A DNA stretch of 33,446 nucleotides, taken from assembly GCA_001898385.1 (NCBI GenBank), contig MKTT01000155.1, forward strand, positions 1 through 33,446. Direction: 5' to 3'. Within the stretch, counting starts at the first letter, position 1. The number at the start of each line of letters is the position of its first letter. The notes beneath the pieces were generated by a model. It was not told the origin of the DNA, ran no database searches, and saw only the letters and a program-made list of their open reading frames with translations. The position numbers were made by a program, and so were the translations under genes. Positions 16,461-24,607 of the stretch are shown here, piece after piece. Source of the stretch: Planctomycetales bacterium 71-10 (GTDB lineage Bacteria > Planctomycetota > Planctomycetia > Isosphaerales > Isosphaeraceae).

Positions 16461-17042
16461 ATGGCCGTGGAATGGAACGACGAGCATCGCGACGCGCTCG
16501 TCGAGCTTCTCAAGCGAGACTCCCTGCGCCTCGGCCAGTTCACCCTCGCCAGCGGGCGCAGCTCGCACTACTACATCGACGGCCGCAAGGTCACGCTCTC
16601 GGCCGAGGGGGCCCGGCTGATCGGCCGGGGGATGCTCTCGGTCCTCTGGGGACGTCCGGGGATCGCGGCCGTCGGCGGCCTGACGATGGGGGCCGACCCG
16701 ATCGTGGGGGCCTCGCTGGCCCTGGCGACCGGCTTCGGCATGGGCGCGCTCAAGGGCTTCCTGGTCCGCAAGCAGGCCAAGGGCCACGGCACGGGGAACC
16801 TGGTGGAAGGGCCCCTGGAACCGGGCTCGACCGTCGCCATCGTCGACGACGTGGCGACGACCGGCGGCTCCTCCCTCCAGGCGGTCGACGCCGTGGAGGC
16901 GATGGGCTGCAAGGTGGCCGTCGTGGTCGCCGTGCTCGACCGCCTCGAAGGGGCCGAGGAGACCTTCGCCGCCCGCGGCCTCGCCTTCAAGAGCCTGCTG
17001 ACGATCCGCGACCTGGGCGTCGAGCCCCTCGCGCGCGACTGA
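16461..17042 (+). CDS. pyrE: Orotate phosphoribosyltransferase
   Basis: Converts orotate and PRPP to OMP in pyrimidine synthesis. Start at ATG 16461 (MAVEWNDEHRDALVELLKRDSL) because AAAGGA (16446-16451) lies at a good distance; the in-frame ATG at 16443 has no ribosome site. The 193-residue protein has the orotate-loop region (GQFTLASGRSSHYYIDGRKV, about 26-43), the KQAKGHG flexible loop and the PRPP-binding motif VDDVATTGGSS at about 128-138. It is divergent from the small-protein/phosphomutase cluster and 36 bases before the DUF8091-like gene on the same strand. Confidence 0.95.
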   Translation: MAVEWNDEHRDALVELLKRDSLRLGQFTLASGRSSHYYIDGRKVTLSAEGARLIGRGMLSVLWGRPGIAAVGGLTMGADPIVGASLALATGFGMGALKGFLVRKQAKGHGTGNLVEGPLEPGSTVAIVDDVATTGGSSLQAVDAVEAMGCKVAVVVAVLDRLEGAEETFAARGLAFKSLLTIRDLGVEPLARD

Positions 17043-17078
17043 CGCCGATCCGGCCGGGCCCGGGGACGATCGACGGGG

Positions 17079-17756
17079 ATGGAAACCAACCTGCACCGCA
17101 GCCTCAAGGAGCGCCACGGGCCGACGGCCGGGGGCCGCTGCGAGGTCTCCGTCGACGGCTTCCGCATCGACGCGGTCGCCGCCGACGGCACGCTCGTCGA
17201 GATCCAGTCCGGCGGCCTGGGGGCCCTCAGGCCGAAGTTGAGAAGCCTGCTTCCTCGGCACAGGATCCGGGTCGTCAAGCCGATCGCCCTGAGCCGGGTC
17301 GTCGTGCGGCGCGCCTCGGCCGACGGCCCGGACCTCTCGCGCCGCCGCAGCCCGCGCCGGGGCTCGCTCATCGAGGCTTTCGAGGACCTCGTCGGCCTGG
17401 CGCCGCTCCTCCCCGACCCCAATCTCTCCGTCGAGATCCTCGGGGTCGCGATCGAGGAAGTCCGAGTCCCGCGCCGTCGGCGGCCCGGCTTCTCCGTGGT
17501 CGACCGCCGCCTCCTCGATGTCCGAGAGGCCGTGATAATCGATTCGGTCGACGACCTCTGGGCCCTGCTGCCGGTCGATTTTCCGCGCTTCGAACCGTTC
17601 TCGACGGCCGACCTTGCGCGAGATCTGGGCACGGCTCGCCCATTCGCCCAGCGAGTAGCCTACTGTCTCCGCTGCGCCGGGGCGGCGCAATCGGTGGCCA
17701 AGCGAGGTAATTCTTACATTTATACGGCCAGAACGGGAATCGTCGCGGTGAAGTGA
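17079..17756 (+). CDS. DUF8091-like protein with nuclease-like N-terminal motif
   Basis: 225 residues with ATG at 17079. The N-terminal part reads METNLHRSLKERHG, then GFRIDAVAADGTLVEIQSGGLGALRPKL; the spacing of D (RIDAV) and E-x-Q (EIQSG) on consecutive strands is like the PD-(D/E)XK nuclease core, with Gln in place of the usual Lys. A basic segment (RRASADGPDLSRRRSPRRGSLIEAFEDL) follows and resembles a family I recall as DUF8091 in planctomycetes. The C-terminal third (FSTADLARDLGTARPFAQRVAYCLRCAGAAQSVAKRGNSYIY) looks like a winged helix. A nucleic-acid enzyme or structural DNA-binding protein is an inference only; catalytic Asp/Glu assignment is unverified. It lies 36 bases after pyrE and may be cotranscribed. 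Confidence 0.6.
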   Translation: METNLHRSLKERHGPTAGGRCEVSVDGFRIDAVAADGTLVEIQSGGLGALRPKLRSLLPRHRIRVVKPIALSRVVVRRASADGPDLSRRRSPRRGSLIEAFEDLVGLAPLLPDPNLSVEILGVAIEEVRVPRRRRPGFSVVDRRLLDVREAVIIDSVDDLWALLPVDFPRFEPFSTADLARDLGTARPFAQRVAYCLRCAGAAQSVAKRGNSYIYTARTGIVAVK

Positions 17757-17847
17757 GCGACGCCTTGTCGACCGTGATGCATGCAGCCCGAGGGGGACGG
17801 ACGGCGACCGAGGTCCGGACCGGCCGGTGGGCGGGGGCGGGGCGGGA

Positions 17848-18051
17848 TCAGATCTTCGGATTCACGACGACCAGGGGGCCGACGGTCGACGGTGCGTTCG
17901 CCGCCGCGATCGGGGCGAGGCGGCCGCCGTTGTAGAGCAGCCGGAGGTTGCGCCGGGCCCGGTCCCAGAGCCGGGACTCCAGCGATTCGAGGGCGTCGAA
18001 CTGAGATCCCGCGCCGGACGGCTCGCTGCGGGAGATTGAATCGGCGTTCAT
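17848..18051 (-). CDS. Small hypothetical protein
   Basis: 67 codons from the ATG whose + strand complement is at 18049-18051 (MNADSISRSEPSGAGSQFDAL), ending TGA at 17848. Almost every third base is G or C, as in the neighbouring real genes, which is why I list it. In-frame ATGs at 18063 and 18066, directly after an AAGG stretch, are alternative starts. The N-terminal half is charged and helical (LESLESRLWDRARRNLRLLYNGGRL), the rest Pro/Val-rich. No family recognised. An AT-rich stretch (18064-18095) lies just upstream. Confidence 0.45.
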   Translation of the reverse strand: MNADSISRSEPSGAGSQFDALESLESRLWDRARRNLRLLYNGGRLAPIAAANAPSTVGPLVVVNPKI

Positions 18052-18223
18052 GTCTTGGCCCATCATCCTTAACAACTTTGTTTATCAAGAGTTTGGTCGA
18101 TCGATCCGGACTCGTCGGGTCGGACGCGGCCGCTCGGACCACGAAACTCCGGGGAACTGGCCCCGGTCCGGACGCAGGGGTCCCGACGAAGTCGCAACCG
18201 GGCCGATCGACCGCGGCTGCCTT

Positions 18224-18328
18224 TCAGACGGCGATCCGCACGAGAGGTTCTCGGAGGAACCGGCTCGCGCCGAGAGGGGGAGGGTCAACAGCGAAAGGCG
18301 GCCGGATTCCTGGTGAGCGAAGTTGCAT
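18224..18328 (-). CDS. Possible 34-residue micro-ORF with strong ribosome site
   Basis: ATG at 18328 (MQLRSPGIRPPFAVDPPPLG) is preceded by AAGGAGG with 7-8 bases spacing. The context shares GGCAAGGAGG with the start of the FlgI-like gene. It ends TGA at 18224. Third-position GC is only moderate and the peptide matches no family I know, so this could be a leader peptide, a decayed gene start, or chance. Confidence 0.25.
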   Translation of the reverse strand: MQLRSPGIRPPFAVDPPPLGASRFLREPLVRIAV

Positions 18329-18602
18329 GAGCCAACCTCCTTGCCTGGCGCCTGCGAGAGGCGTGCGTCGCTGCCGCTGCGGGAAGACGAGTCGAGGAGC
18401 GGGACGGCATGACCACGGATCCAGGATGGCTTTCGGTTGGGGTCCGCACGGGTCGGACGTCATCTCGAAGTCGCCGGCTCGCTCCCGAGTCGGCGGCGGA
18501 GAGTTCAGCAAAAATCGCGCCCGAAGTGGCATGAGGACCATGAAACCGGGAGCCCGAGCCGGCCGGTCGGCGGTCCCGGCGTGCAGCTTGAACGAAAAGG
18601 TT

Positions 18603-18625
18603 ACAACTCGCCGTCGCGCTTGTCA
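18603..18625 (-). promoter_or_regulatory. Candidate minus-strand promoter
   Basis: On the minus strand TTGACA (complement of 18620-18625) is an exact -35 consensus, with weaker TGTAAC-like -10 hexamers 15-17 bases downstream. It would transcribe toward the small ORFs at 18224 and 17848. The -10 is imperfect. Confidence 0.25.
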
Positions 18626-18691
18626 AATAAAAAAACGCCGTGATCCTGATTCTATCTTAAGGTCTCCTCGGCCTCCGCGAGGCCCATCGGG

Positions 18692-18722
18692 GTGACGCGG
18701 AGGGGGGCGGGGCGACTATAAT
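18692..18722 (+). promoter_or_regulatory. Candidate promoter for recQ
   Basis: A perfect TATAAT at 18717-18722 with a weak GTGACG (18692-18697) upstream at a 19-base spacing. Transcription from about 18729 would give a 79-base leader to recQ. A small hairpin (CCTCCGCG 18672-18679 with CGCGGAGG 18696-18703) overlaps the -35. Confidence 0.45.
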
Positions 18723-18807
18723 CAGAAAGTATGAGGGGGGCGAGGCCCCGGGGGTTCGCGAGCGGCGGGGAAGGGGGCCGGCCACGGCCCGGCGAGGTGC
18801 GGCGCGC

Positions 18808-21687
18808 ATGAGTCTCGTCGACGGCACGGTCGATCTCGATGGGGCGCTCCGGGGCCGATTCGGCCTGCGGGACTTCCGCCCCGGCCAGCGGGACGTCATC
18901 GAGGCCGTGATCGCCGGCCGGGACGTCCTCTGCGTGATGCCCACCGGGGGGGGCAAGAGCCTCTGCTACCAGCTCCCGGCCGTGGTCGTCCCCGGCCTCA
19001 CCCTGGTCGTCAGCCCGCTCATCGCCCTGATGAAGGACCAGGTCGACGCCCTCACCCAGCGAGGCATCCGCGCCACCCTGCTGAACAGCACCATCGAGCC
19101 CGCCGCCCAGGCCCAGCGGATGGCCGAGATCGAGTCCGGCCTGTACGACCTGGTCTACGTCGCCCCCGAGCGGTTCCGCAGCGGCCGGTTCACCGCGATG
19201 GTCGAGCGCGTCCGCCCGGCGCTCCTGGCGATCGACGAGGCCCACTGCATCAGCCAGTGGGGCCACGACTTCCGACCCGACTACGCCCGCCTCGGCGAGG
19301 CCCGCCGGCGGATCGGCTCGCCCCCCTGCATCGCCCTGACGGCCACCGCCACCGACGTCGTCCAGCGCGACGTGGCCGAGCAGCTCGGCCTCCGCGACCC
19401 CCGGCTGTTCGTCACGGGGTTCGACCGCCCCAACCTCCGCTACGTCGTCGCCCGGACCAACCGCGACGAGGCCAAGCTGGAGGCCCTGGGCCGGATCCTG
19501 GAGCGGAACCCCGGCCCCTCGGTGATCTACGCCTCCAGCCGCGCCCGTTGCGAGAGCGTCGCCGCCCACGTCGCCAAGGAGCTGCGCCGCGAGGTCGTCG
19601 TCTACCACGCCGGCCTGGACCGGGACGCCCGCGCCCGCGCCCAGGACGAGTTCATGAGCGGCGAGGCCGACGTGGTCGTGGCGACCAACGCCTTCGGCAT
19701 GGGCGTGGACAAGCCCGACATCCGGTCGGTCGTCCATTTCAACATGCCCGGCACCATCGAGGCGTATTACCAGGAGGCCGGCCGCGCCGGTCGCGACGGC
19801 AACCCCTCGATCTGCGTCCTCCTGTACTCCGGCGGCGACCGCCGGCTCCAGGAGATGTTCATCGAGAACGAGTACCCGCCCAAGCAGGACGTCCACAAGG
19901 TCTACGACTACCTCCGCTCCCTCGACGACGACCCCATCGAGCTGACCATCGCCCAGGTCATGGAGCTTTCCGGCGCCGACCTGAAGGAGTCGGGCGTCGG
20001 CGCGGCGCTCAAGATCCTGGACGACTGCGGGGCGATCGAGAAGTTCTCCCCCCGCGAGAACATGGCCATCGTCCGCTTCAACCTGGAGGCGGAGGAGGGG
20101 GAGGGGAGCCTGGTCGAACGGGTCAGCGCCCAGGCCCCGGTCAAGCGGGCCGTGCTCGCCGGGCTGGAGGCGCTCGCCCGGGGCCGGGCCGGCGAGCCCT
20201 GCTACTTCCGCCCCGACGAACTCGCCTCCGCCCTGGGGATCGACCGGCCGGCGTTCAACCGGGCGATGAAGGGGCTGACGGCGGAGCTGCCGATCGACTA
20301 CATCCCGCCGTTCCGCGGCAACGCCCTGCGCGTGGTCGACCGGGGCCGGAAGGCCCGCGACCTGGACATCGACTTCCGCCGGCTGGAGGCCCGGAAGCGG
20401 CACGAGTACGAGAAGCTCGACCGGATGACCCAGTACGCGATGAGCCCGATCTGCCGGCGGTCGCTCATCCTCAGCTACTTCGGCGAGAAGGCCAACCTCT
20501 CCGACCACTGCGGCGGCTGCGACAACTGCAAGGCCGAGGACGGCTCGCCGCGGGTCGACGCCACGGTGATCGACGCCCCCGAGGCCCGCGAGACGATCCA
20601 GAAGGTCCTCTCCGGCGTGGCCAGGGCCAAGGGGCGGTTCGGCAAGACGGCCGTCGCCCAGATGCTCGCCGGGTCGGACTCCGAGAAGATGACCCGCAGC
20701 GGCCTCCAGAACCTGAGCACCTACGGCGTCCTCCGCAACAGCGGGCTGACCCACCGCGACATCGCCGACCTGATCGACGCCCTCGCCGGGGTCGGCATGA
20801 TCGAGAGCCAGGCGGTGGCCGACTTCAAGCCGGTCGTCAACCTGAGCGAGGCCGGCTGGTCCTGGCTCCGCGACCGCGACGCCCCGGCGCTCAGCCTGGC
20901 CCTCCCGCGCGACGTCGCCCGCAAGTTCGCCACGGCCCACGGCCTGAAGTCGCCCCCCGCCTCGGCGTCGCCCCGCCCGTCGTCCGACGAGGGGCCGGAG
21001 CCGTCCGAGCTGGGCGGAGACCCGCTCTGGGAGCGGCTGAAGGGGCTGCGCCAGCAGTGGGCCCGCGACGCCAAGCAGCCGGCCTACTGCATCTTCACGA
21101 ACCAGACCATGGAGGCCCTGGTCCGCCAGCGTCCCGCCACCCCCGCCGAGCTGAACGACGTCAAGGGGCTCGGCCGCGCCCGGATCGAACGCTACGGCGA
21201 CGCCATCCTCGGCGCCATCGCCGGCTTCCCCGAGGCCGCGGCCCCGCGCCCCCGCGTCGCCCCCGAGGCCCCCGCGCCCGAGCCCGAGCCCATCGCCCGC
21301 CCCGCGCCCCCGAAGGCCGCCGTCGCGGAAGCCGCCCCTTCGCCGGCCGAGGCCCCGGCCCCGACCCCGACCCCGCCGAAGCCGAGGCCGGCCTCGGCGT
21401 CGGACCACGTCTCGACCGAGGAATGGACCTGGCGGCTGATCGATCGCGGGTTCACGATCGACGAGGCGGGCGCGATCCGCGGCCTGGAGCCGGCCGTCGT
21501 GGCCCGGCACCTGGTCTGGATGGCCCGCCGGGGCAAGGCCGTGGACGCCGAGGCCGTGGCCCCGCCGGACGTGGTCGCGGCGTGGGACGCCTGGATGACG
21601 GCCCATCCCGGGGGCGAGGCGCCCGAGGACCCCGCCGAATGGCTCCACCTCTGGCCCCTCGTCCGCGCCTGCCGGACGGGGCGATGA
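18808..21687 (+). CDS. recQ: ATP-dependent DNA helicase RecQ with extended C-terminus
   Basis: 959 residues, far longer than the 610-residue E. coli enzyme. Walker A MPTGGGKS is at 44-51, DEAH at 143-146 (IDEAHCISQWGHDFRPDY), then QxxGRxGRD-type motif VI (QEAGRAGRDG). The RecQ-C zinc site is formed by C549, C568, C571 and C574. A winged helix follows, an HRDC domain sits at about 739-810 (DPLWERLKGLRQQWARDAKQPAYCIF), a Pro/Ala-rich linker at about 815-865, and a C-terminal helix-turn-helix-like segment (STEEWTWRLIDRGFTIDEAGAIRGLEPAVVARHL, the type called HTH_40 in other RecQ proteins). ATG 18808 has GAGG upstream. Unwinds DNA in recombination and fork repair. It heads an operon with an mgtC-like and a hydrolase gene 19 bases and then a 4-base overlap downstream. 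Confidence 0.96.
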   Translation: MSLVDGTVDLDGALRGRFGLRDFRPGQRDVIEAVIAGRDVLCVMPTGGGKSLCYQLPAVVVPGLTLVVSPLIALMKDQVDALTQRGIRATLLNSTIEPAAQAQRMAEIESGLYDLVYVAPERFRSGRFTAMVERVRPALLAIDEAHCISQWGHDFRPDYARLGEARRRIGSPPCIALTATATDVVQRDVAEQLGLRDPRLFVTGFDRPNLRYVVARTNRDEAKLEALGRILERNPGPSVIYASSRARCESVAAHVAKELRREVVVYHAGLDRDARARAQDEFMSGEADVVVATNAFGMGVDKPDIRSVVHFNMPGTIEAYYQEAGRAGRDGNPSICVLLYSGGDRRLQEMFIENEYPPKQDVHKVYDYLRSLDDDPIELTIAQVMELSGADLKESGVGAALKILDDCGAIEKFSPRENMAIVRFNLEAEEGEGSLVERVSAQAPVKRAVLAGLEALARGRAGEPCYFRPDELASALGIDRPAFNRAMKGLTAELPIDYIPPFRGNALRVVDRGRKARDLDIDFRRLEARKRHEYEKLDRMTQYAMSPICRRSLILSYFGEKANLSDHCGGCDNCKAEDGSPRVDATVIDAPEARETIQKVLSGVARAKGRFGKTAVAQMLAGSDSEKMTRSGLQNLSTYGVLRNSGLTHRDIADLIDALAGVGMIESQAVADFKPVVNLSEAGWSWLRDRDAPALSLALPRDVARKFATAHGLKSPPASASPRPSSDEGPEPSELGGDPLWERLKGLRQQWARDAKQPAYCIFTNQTMEALVRQRPATPAELNDVKGLGRARIERYGDAILGAIAGFPEAAAPRPRVAPEAPAPEPEPIARPAPPKAAVAEAAPSPAEAPAPTPTPPKPRPASASDHVSTEEWTWRLIDRGFTIDEAGAIRGLEPAVVARHLVWMARRGKAVDAEAVAPPDVVAAWDAWMTAHPGGEAPEDPAEWLHLWPLVRACRTGR

Positions 21688-21706
21688 CGCCGCGAAAGGG
21701 GCGAGG

Positions 21707-22387
21707 ATGACGACGGCGGACCTGACGATCCGGCTGACGACGGCCGCGGTGCTGGGCGGCCTGGTGGGGCTGGAGCGGCACCGCGCCGACAAGGCGGCCG
21801 GGCTCCGCACGCACATGCTGGTCGGCCTGGGGTCGGCCCTGTTCATGATCGTCTCGGCCCACGGCTTCGGCGAAGTCCTGCGGCCCTCGCTGGTGCAGCT
21901 CGACCCCTCGCGGGTCGCGGCCCAGGTCGTCAGCGGGATCGGGTTCCTCGGGGCGGGGGCCATCCTCCGCCGCAAGGAGGCGGTCCTAGGGCTGACGACG
22001 GCGGCGAGCATCTGGGCCGTCGCGGCGGTCGGGCTGGCGGCGGGCGGGGGGATGTTCGCGGGGGCCGTCGCGGCGACGGCCGTCGTCCTGCTGACGTTGA
22101 ACGGCATGAAATGGGTCGAGGACCGCATCGCCGTCCGGACGGCGACATGCGTCCTATCCTTATTAGTAATGGACGGCGAGGCCGCCGAACGGTTGGCCGG
22201 GGGCGAGTTCGCCCGGCCGGGGCTGAAGGTGTCGGGCCTCCGCTTCTCCGCCGGCGACCGGCCCGGGACGCGCCGGGTCGAGGCGACCCTGTCGGGGCTG
22301 TCGGATCGCGAGCTGCTGGCCCTGGCCGCGCGGCTCCAGGCGGCGGGTGAGGTTTTGGAAGTCTGGTACGAAGGGAGGACGTCGTGA
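21707..22387 (+). CDS. MgtC/SapB family membrane protein
   Basis: 226 residues, N-terminal half with about four membrane segments. Motifs typical of the family are GLVGLERHRADKAAGLRTHMLVGLGSALF, then VAAQVVSGIGFLGAGAILR, then GLTTAASIWAVAAVGLAAG. The soluble C-terminal part is ACT-like in many homologs. Family members have been linked to Mg2+ limitation or inhibition of the F-type ATPase in some bacteria, but here the role is inferred from the family only. It starts 19 bases after recQ, with a GGGGCGAGG stretch before ATG 21707, and its stop overlaps the next start. Confidence 0.9.
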   Translation: MTTADLTIRLTTAAVLGGLVGLERHRADKAAGLRTHMLVGLGSALFMIVSAHGFGEVLRPSLVQLDPSRVAAQVVSGIGFLGAGAILRRKEAVLGLTTAASIWAVAAVGLAAGGGMFAGAVAATAVVLLTLNGMKWVEDRIAVRTATCVLSLLVMDGEAAERLAGGEFARPGLKVSGLRFSAGDRPGTRRVEATLSGLSDRELLALAARLQAAGEVLEVWYEGRTS

Positions 22388-23412
22388 GGCGGTTGATGCG
22401 GGGGATCCTGGGGCTCCTCCTGGGGGCGGGGTGGGTCGCGGCCGCGTTCGCCAGGGGCGAGGGCGAGGACGCCGTCGCGCCGGCGCTGGCCGCGGCCCCG
22501 GTCGCGTCACGCCTGCGCCTGGAGCCCGTCGGCCTCTCGACCCCGACGGTCCCGCAGCCCGGGAAGGCCCCGGTGATCCTGATCCCCGGCCTCTGGATGG
22601 GGCCGCGGACCTGGGAGCCGATGATCCGCGCCCTCTCCTCCGACCCGGAGGTCGCCGCGTCGTACCAGTTCTGGACCTTCGGGTACGCCACGGGCGACCC
22701 GCTCCCCTACTCGGCCGGCCGGCTGCGGATCGCCATCGACGAGGCCCGGCGGCGGCTCGACCCCGACTATACCGATCGCGCCCTCGATCGCATCGTCCTG
22801 ATCGGCCACAGCATGGGCGGCCTGGTGGCGAAGCTGGCGGCCGTCGACAGCGGCGACCGGCTCTGGCGACTGGTCAGCGACCGGCGCGCCGACCAGTTGG
22901 CCGGCGATCCGGCCGACGTGGCCCTCGCCCGCGACTGCCTCATCTTCCCGGCGCGCCCCGACGTCCGGGCGATCGTCTTCGTCGCCACCCCGCACGGCGG
23001 CGGGACGGCCGAGCAAGGGCTCCTGCACGACGTCGCCAGCCGGCTCGTCACCCCGCCCGACCCCTTGTTGAAGGCGTATCATCGGCTGATCGCCGCCAAC
23101 CCCCCGGACTTCTTCCGGCCCTCCTTCCGCGGCAACCTCATCACCAGCATCGACGAAATGCGCCGCGACTCCCCGATGCTCCGGGAGTTGCACGAACTCC
23201 GACCGCCGGCGGGCGTCGAGGCCCACTCGATCATCCCCGTCAAGAACGGCCCGAACGGGCCCGGCGGCGACGACGGCGTGGTCACCTACGCGAGCGCCCA
23301 CCTGGATGGGGTGGGCTCCGAGTCGATCGTCCCCGTCGGCCACTTCTGCCAGGACGCCCCCGCGGTGATCGCGGAGGTGCGGCGCATCCTCCTGGACCTC
23401 GACCGTCGCTGA
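22384..23412 (+). CDS. Secreted alpha/beta hydrolase, lipase-like
   Basis: 342 residues from a GTG start at 22384 that overlaps the mgtC-like stop by 4 bases. The N-terminus is a signal peptide (MRRLMRGILGLLLGAGWVAAAFA). The core has VILIPGLWMGPRTWEPMI (oxyanion region) and the nucleophile elbow GHSMGG with S143, then FVATPHGGG. The probable acid is the Asp pair in GPGGDDGVVTYASAHL (about 293-294) and the base H320 in VPVGHFCQ, so the triad is complete. Similar to PGAP1/lipase-like esterases with a lid between. Natural substrate unknown. The tight operon with recQ and mgtC is unlikely to reflect a shared pathway. Confidence 0.82.
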   Translation: MRRLMRGILGLLLGAGWVAAAFARGEGEDAVAPALAAAPVASRLRLEPVGLSTPTVPQPGKAPVILIPGLWMGPRTWEPMIRALSSDPEVAASYQFWTFGYATGDPLPYSAGRLRIAIDEARRRLDPDYTDRALDRIVLIGHSMGGLVAKLAAVDSGDRLWRLVSDRRADQLAGDPADVALARDCLIFPARPDVRAIVFVATPHGGGTAEQGLLHDVASRLVTPPDPLLKAYHRLIAANPPDFFRPSFRGNLITSIDEMRRDSPMLRELHELRPPAGVEAHSIIPVKNGPNGPGGDDGVVTYASAHLDGVGSESIVPVGHFCQDAPAVIAEVRRILLDLDRR

Positions 23413-23553
23413 GCCCCGGATTCAACTTGCGATTCCGCCACGGGTTGGGTAGAACTCGGCTTGAATCGTGGAAGGACGGGTTGATTTCCGGCGAGGATCG
23501 GCCGGACAATCGTCTCTAGAGAAGGGACGACGGCGATCTTCCGCCCGCCCCCC

Positions 23554-24273
23554 ATGAATCGCGAGCCCGCAGCCATCATGAAGGAACTCACGACGGACAA
23601 GGCGTCCACGCCCCAGCCCGCCGAAGGGCAGGGGGTCCTGGCGCGGACGTACAAGGCCGGGCCGGCGGCCATGGCCCTGGTCATCGGCCTCGCCGCGCTG
23701 ACCGCGCAGGCGTCGGAATCCGACCTGGTCCGCGACATCCAGCGCTACTGCACGGTCTGCTGGCGGAACGCCCGCCTCGACCCCCGGGTCTGGGACGACT
23801 GCACGCAGGAAGTCTGCTGCCGCCTGCTCACCAAGGCCCGCGACGGCCAGCTCGACCTGGCCCAGGTCCTCGCCGACGACACCTCCGAGCGCCGGGAACT
23901 CGTCCGGGCGATCGACATGGTGCGCAAGCGCGTCCAGCGGGCCAAGAAGCACCAGCCCATCGAATCCCTCGCCCTCCCCGCCCCCGACGCCGACCAGCGG
24001 CACCGAGACCGGCTCGAACTCGGCGAGATCCTCGAATCCGCCCGCCGCGCCGTGCTTTCGAAGCGGCAGGACCGGATCGTCGAGCTGTGGATGCGCGGCT
24101 GGTCCGTCCCCGAGATCGGGGCCGACCTCGGCATCGCCGTGAACCGGGTGAGCGACGAGAAGTACAAGGCCCTCCGCAAGCTCGAACAGCACCTCCGCGC
24201 CGGCCACGAGCTGGACGCCTTCGCCCAGACCCAGGCCCGCGCCGCCGCCCCCGACCGCCGCGAGACCGCCTGA
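23554..24273 (+). CDS. ECF-like sigma-70 family protein with hydrophobic N-terminal segment
   Basis: 240 residues. The sigma2 region is about residues 57-115 (DIQRYCTVCWRNARLDPRVWDDCTQEVCCRLLTKA) and sigma4 about 170-215 (ARRAVLSKRQDRIVELWMRGWSVPEIGADLGIAVNRVSDEKYKALRKLEQHL), joined by a charged linker. Residues about 35-53 (GPAAMALVIGLAALTAQAS) are hydrophobic and would not normally lie before region 2. The start is uncertain: ATG 23554 has no ribosome site, and ATG 23578 is an alternative that keeps the hydrophobic stretch. No anti-sigma gene adjoins it. The Cys-rich C-x2-C pair in region 2 could be structural. It could direct RNA polymerase to a stress or surface regulon; the family type is clear, the targets are not. 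Confidence 0.75.
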   Translation: MNREPAAIMKELTTDKASTPQPAEGQGVLARTYKAGPAAMALVIGLAALTAQASESDLVRDIQRYCTVCWRNARLDPRVWDDCTQEVCCRLLTKARDGQLDLAQVLADDTSERRELVRAIDMVRKRVQRAKKHQPIESLALPAPDADQRHRDRLELGEILESARRAVLSKRQDRIVELWMRGWSVPEIGADLGIAVNRVSDEKYKALRKLEQHLRAGHELDAFAQTQARAAAPDRRETA

Positions 24274-24607
24274 CCCGGCTCGCTCCGATTCGGCTTCCTT
24301 CGCCGCCCGACCGACGCTTCCGACTCGACGCAAGTCGAATCGCGACAAGCAGTTCATCTCGCGATAGCTTGGCTTCGTTCGTCGTTAGCGATCGAGATTT
24401 TCGGCATCCGCGAGTTGAGTCCCGTAGGCTGGGTCGCGACCCAGCCTACGGGGAGAGTCCCCGATCTGGTGCGCGAGGCCGAGGCCGCCCGGAACTCGCG
24501 TCGCCATCGAAATCCGAATTGCCAAGGAACCGGCTCGCGTCATCATGATCCGCGGGGCCGGCGTCCGGATTTCAGGTTTCCGGAAATTTTTGCGGATCGG
24601 CCGCCCC
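24274..24607. other. Intergenic region with a perfect palindrome
   Basis: 334 bases between a + strand sigma-like gene and the convergent bcp gene. Its first half is AT-richer than the genes (24280-24420). It holds a 32-base perfect palindrome at 24421-24452 (described separately) and no gene that I can support. Confidence 0.6.
24421..24452. repeat. Perfect 32-bp palindrome, REP-like
   Basis: Arms CCCGTAGGCTGGGTCG and its exact complement with no loop. The GTAGGCTGGGTCGCGACC core resembles palindromes repeated in intergenic regions of many bacterial genomes. Convergent position suggests it also works as a terminator. Copy number in this genome is unknown. Confidence 0.6.

Larger units (their letters stand above)
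18076..18807. other. Sparse region upstream of recQ
   Basis: About 730 bases with base composition and codon pattern unlike the neighbouring genes. It includes a short SD-led minus-strand ORF (18224-18328), a minus-strand TTGACA near 18620, and a + strand TATAAT at 18717. An A-run at 18629-18635 interrupts the GC-rich background. No gene of normal size is supported on either strand. Confidence 0.4.

Noticed and set aside
18285..18626. 113-codon minus-strand frame starting at TTG
   Set aside because: The TTG coincides with the candidate TTGACA -35 box, no ribosome site, and third-position GC is no higher than background.
18652..22128. Open reading frame of 1158 residues on the minus strand opposite recQ
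   Set aside because: Lies opposite a clear RecQ with all motifs; very Gly/Asp/Arg/Val-rich, as expected for the antisense of GC-biased codons. No ribosome site or family features.
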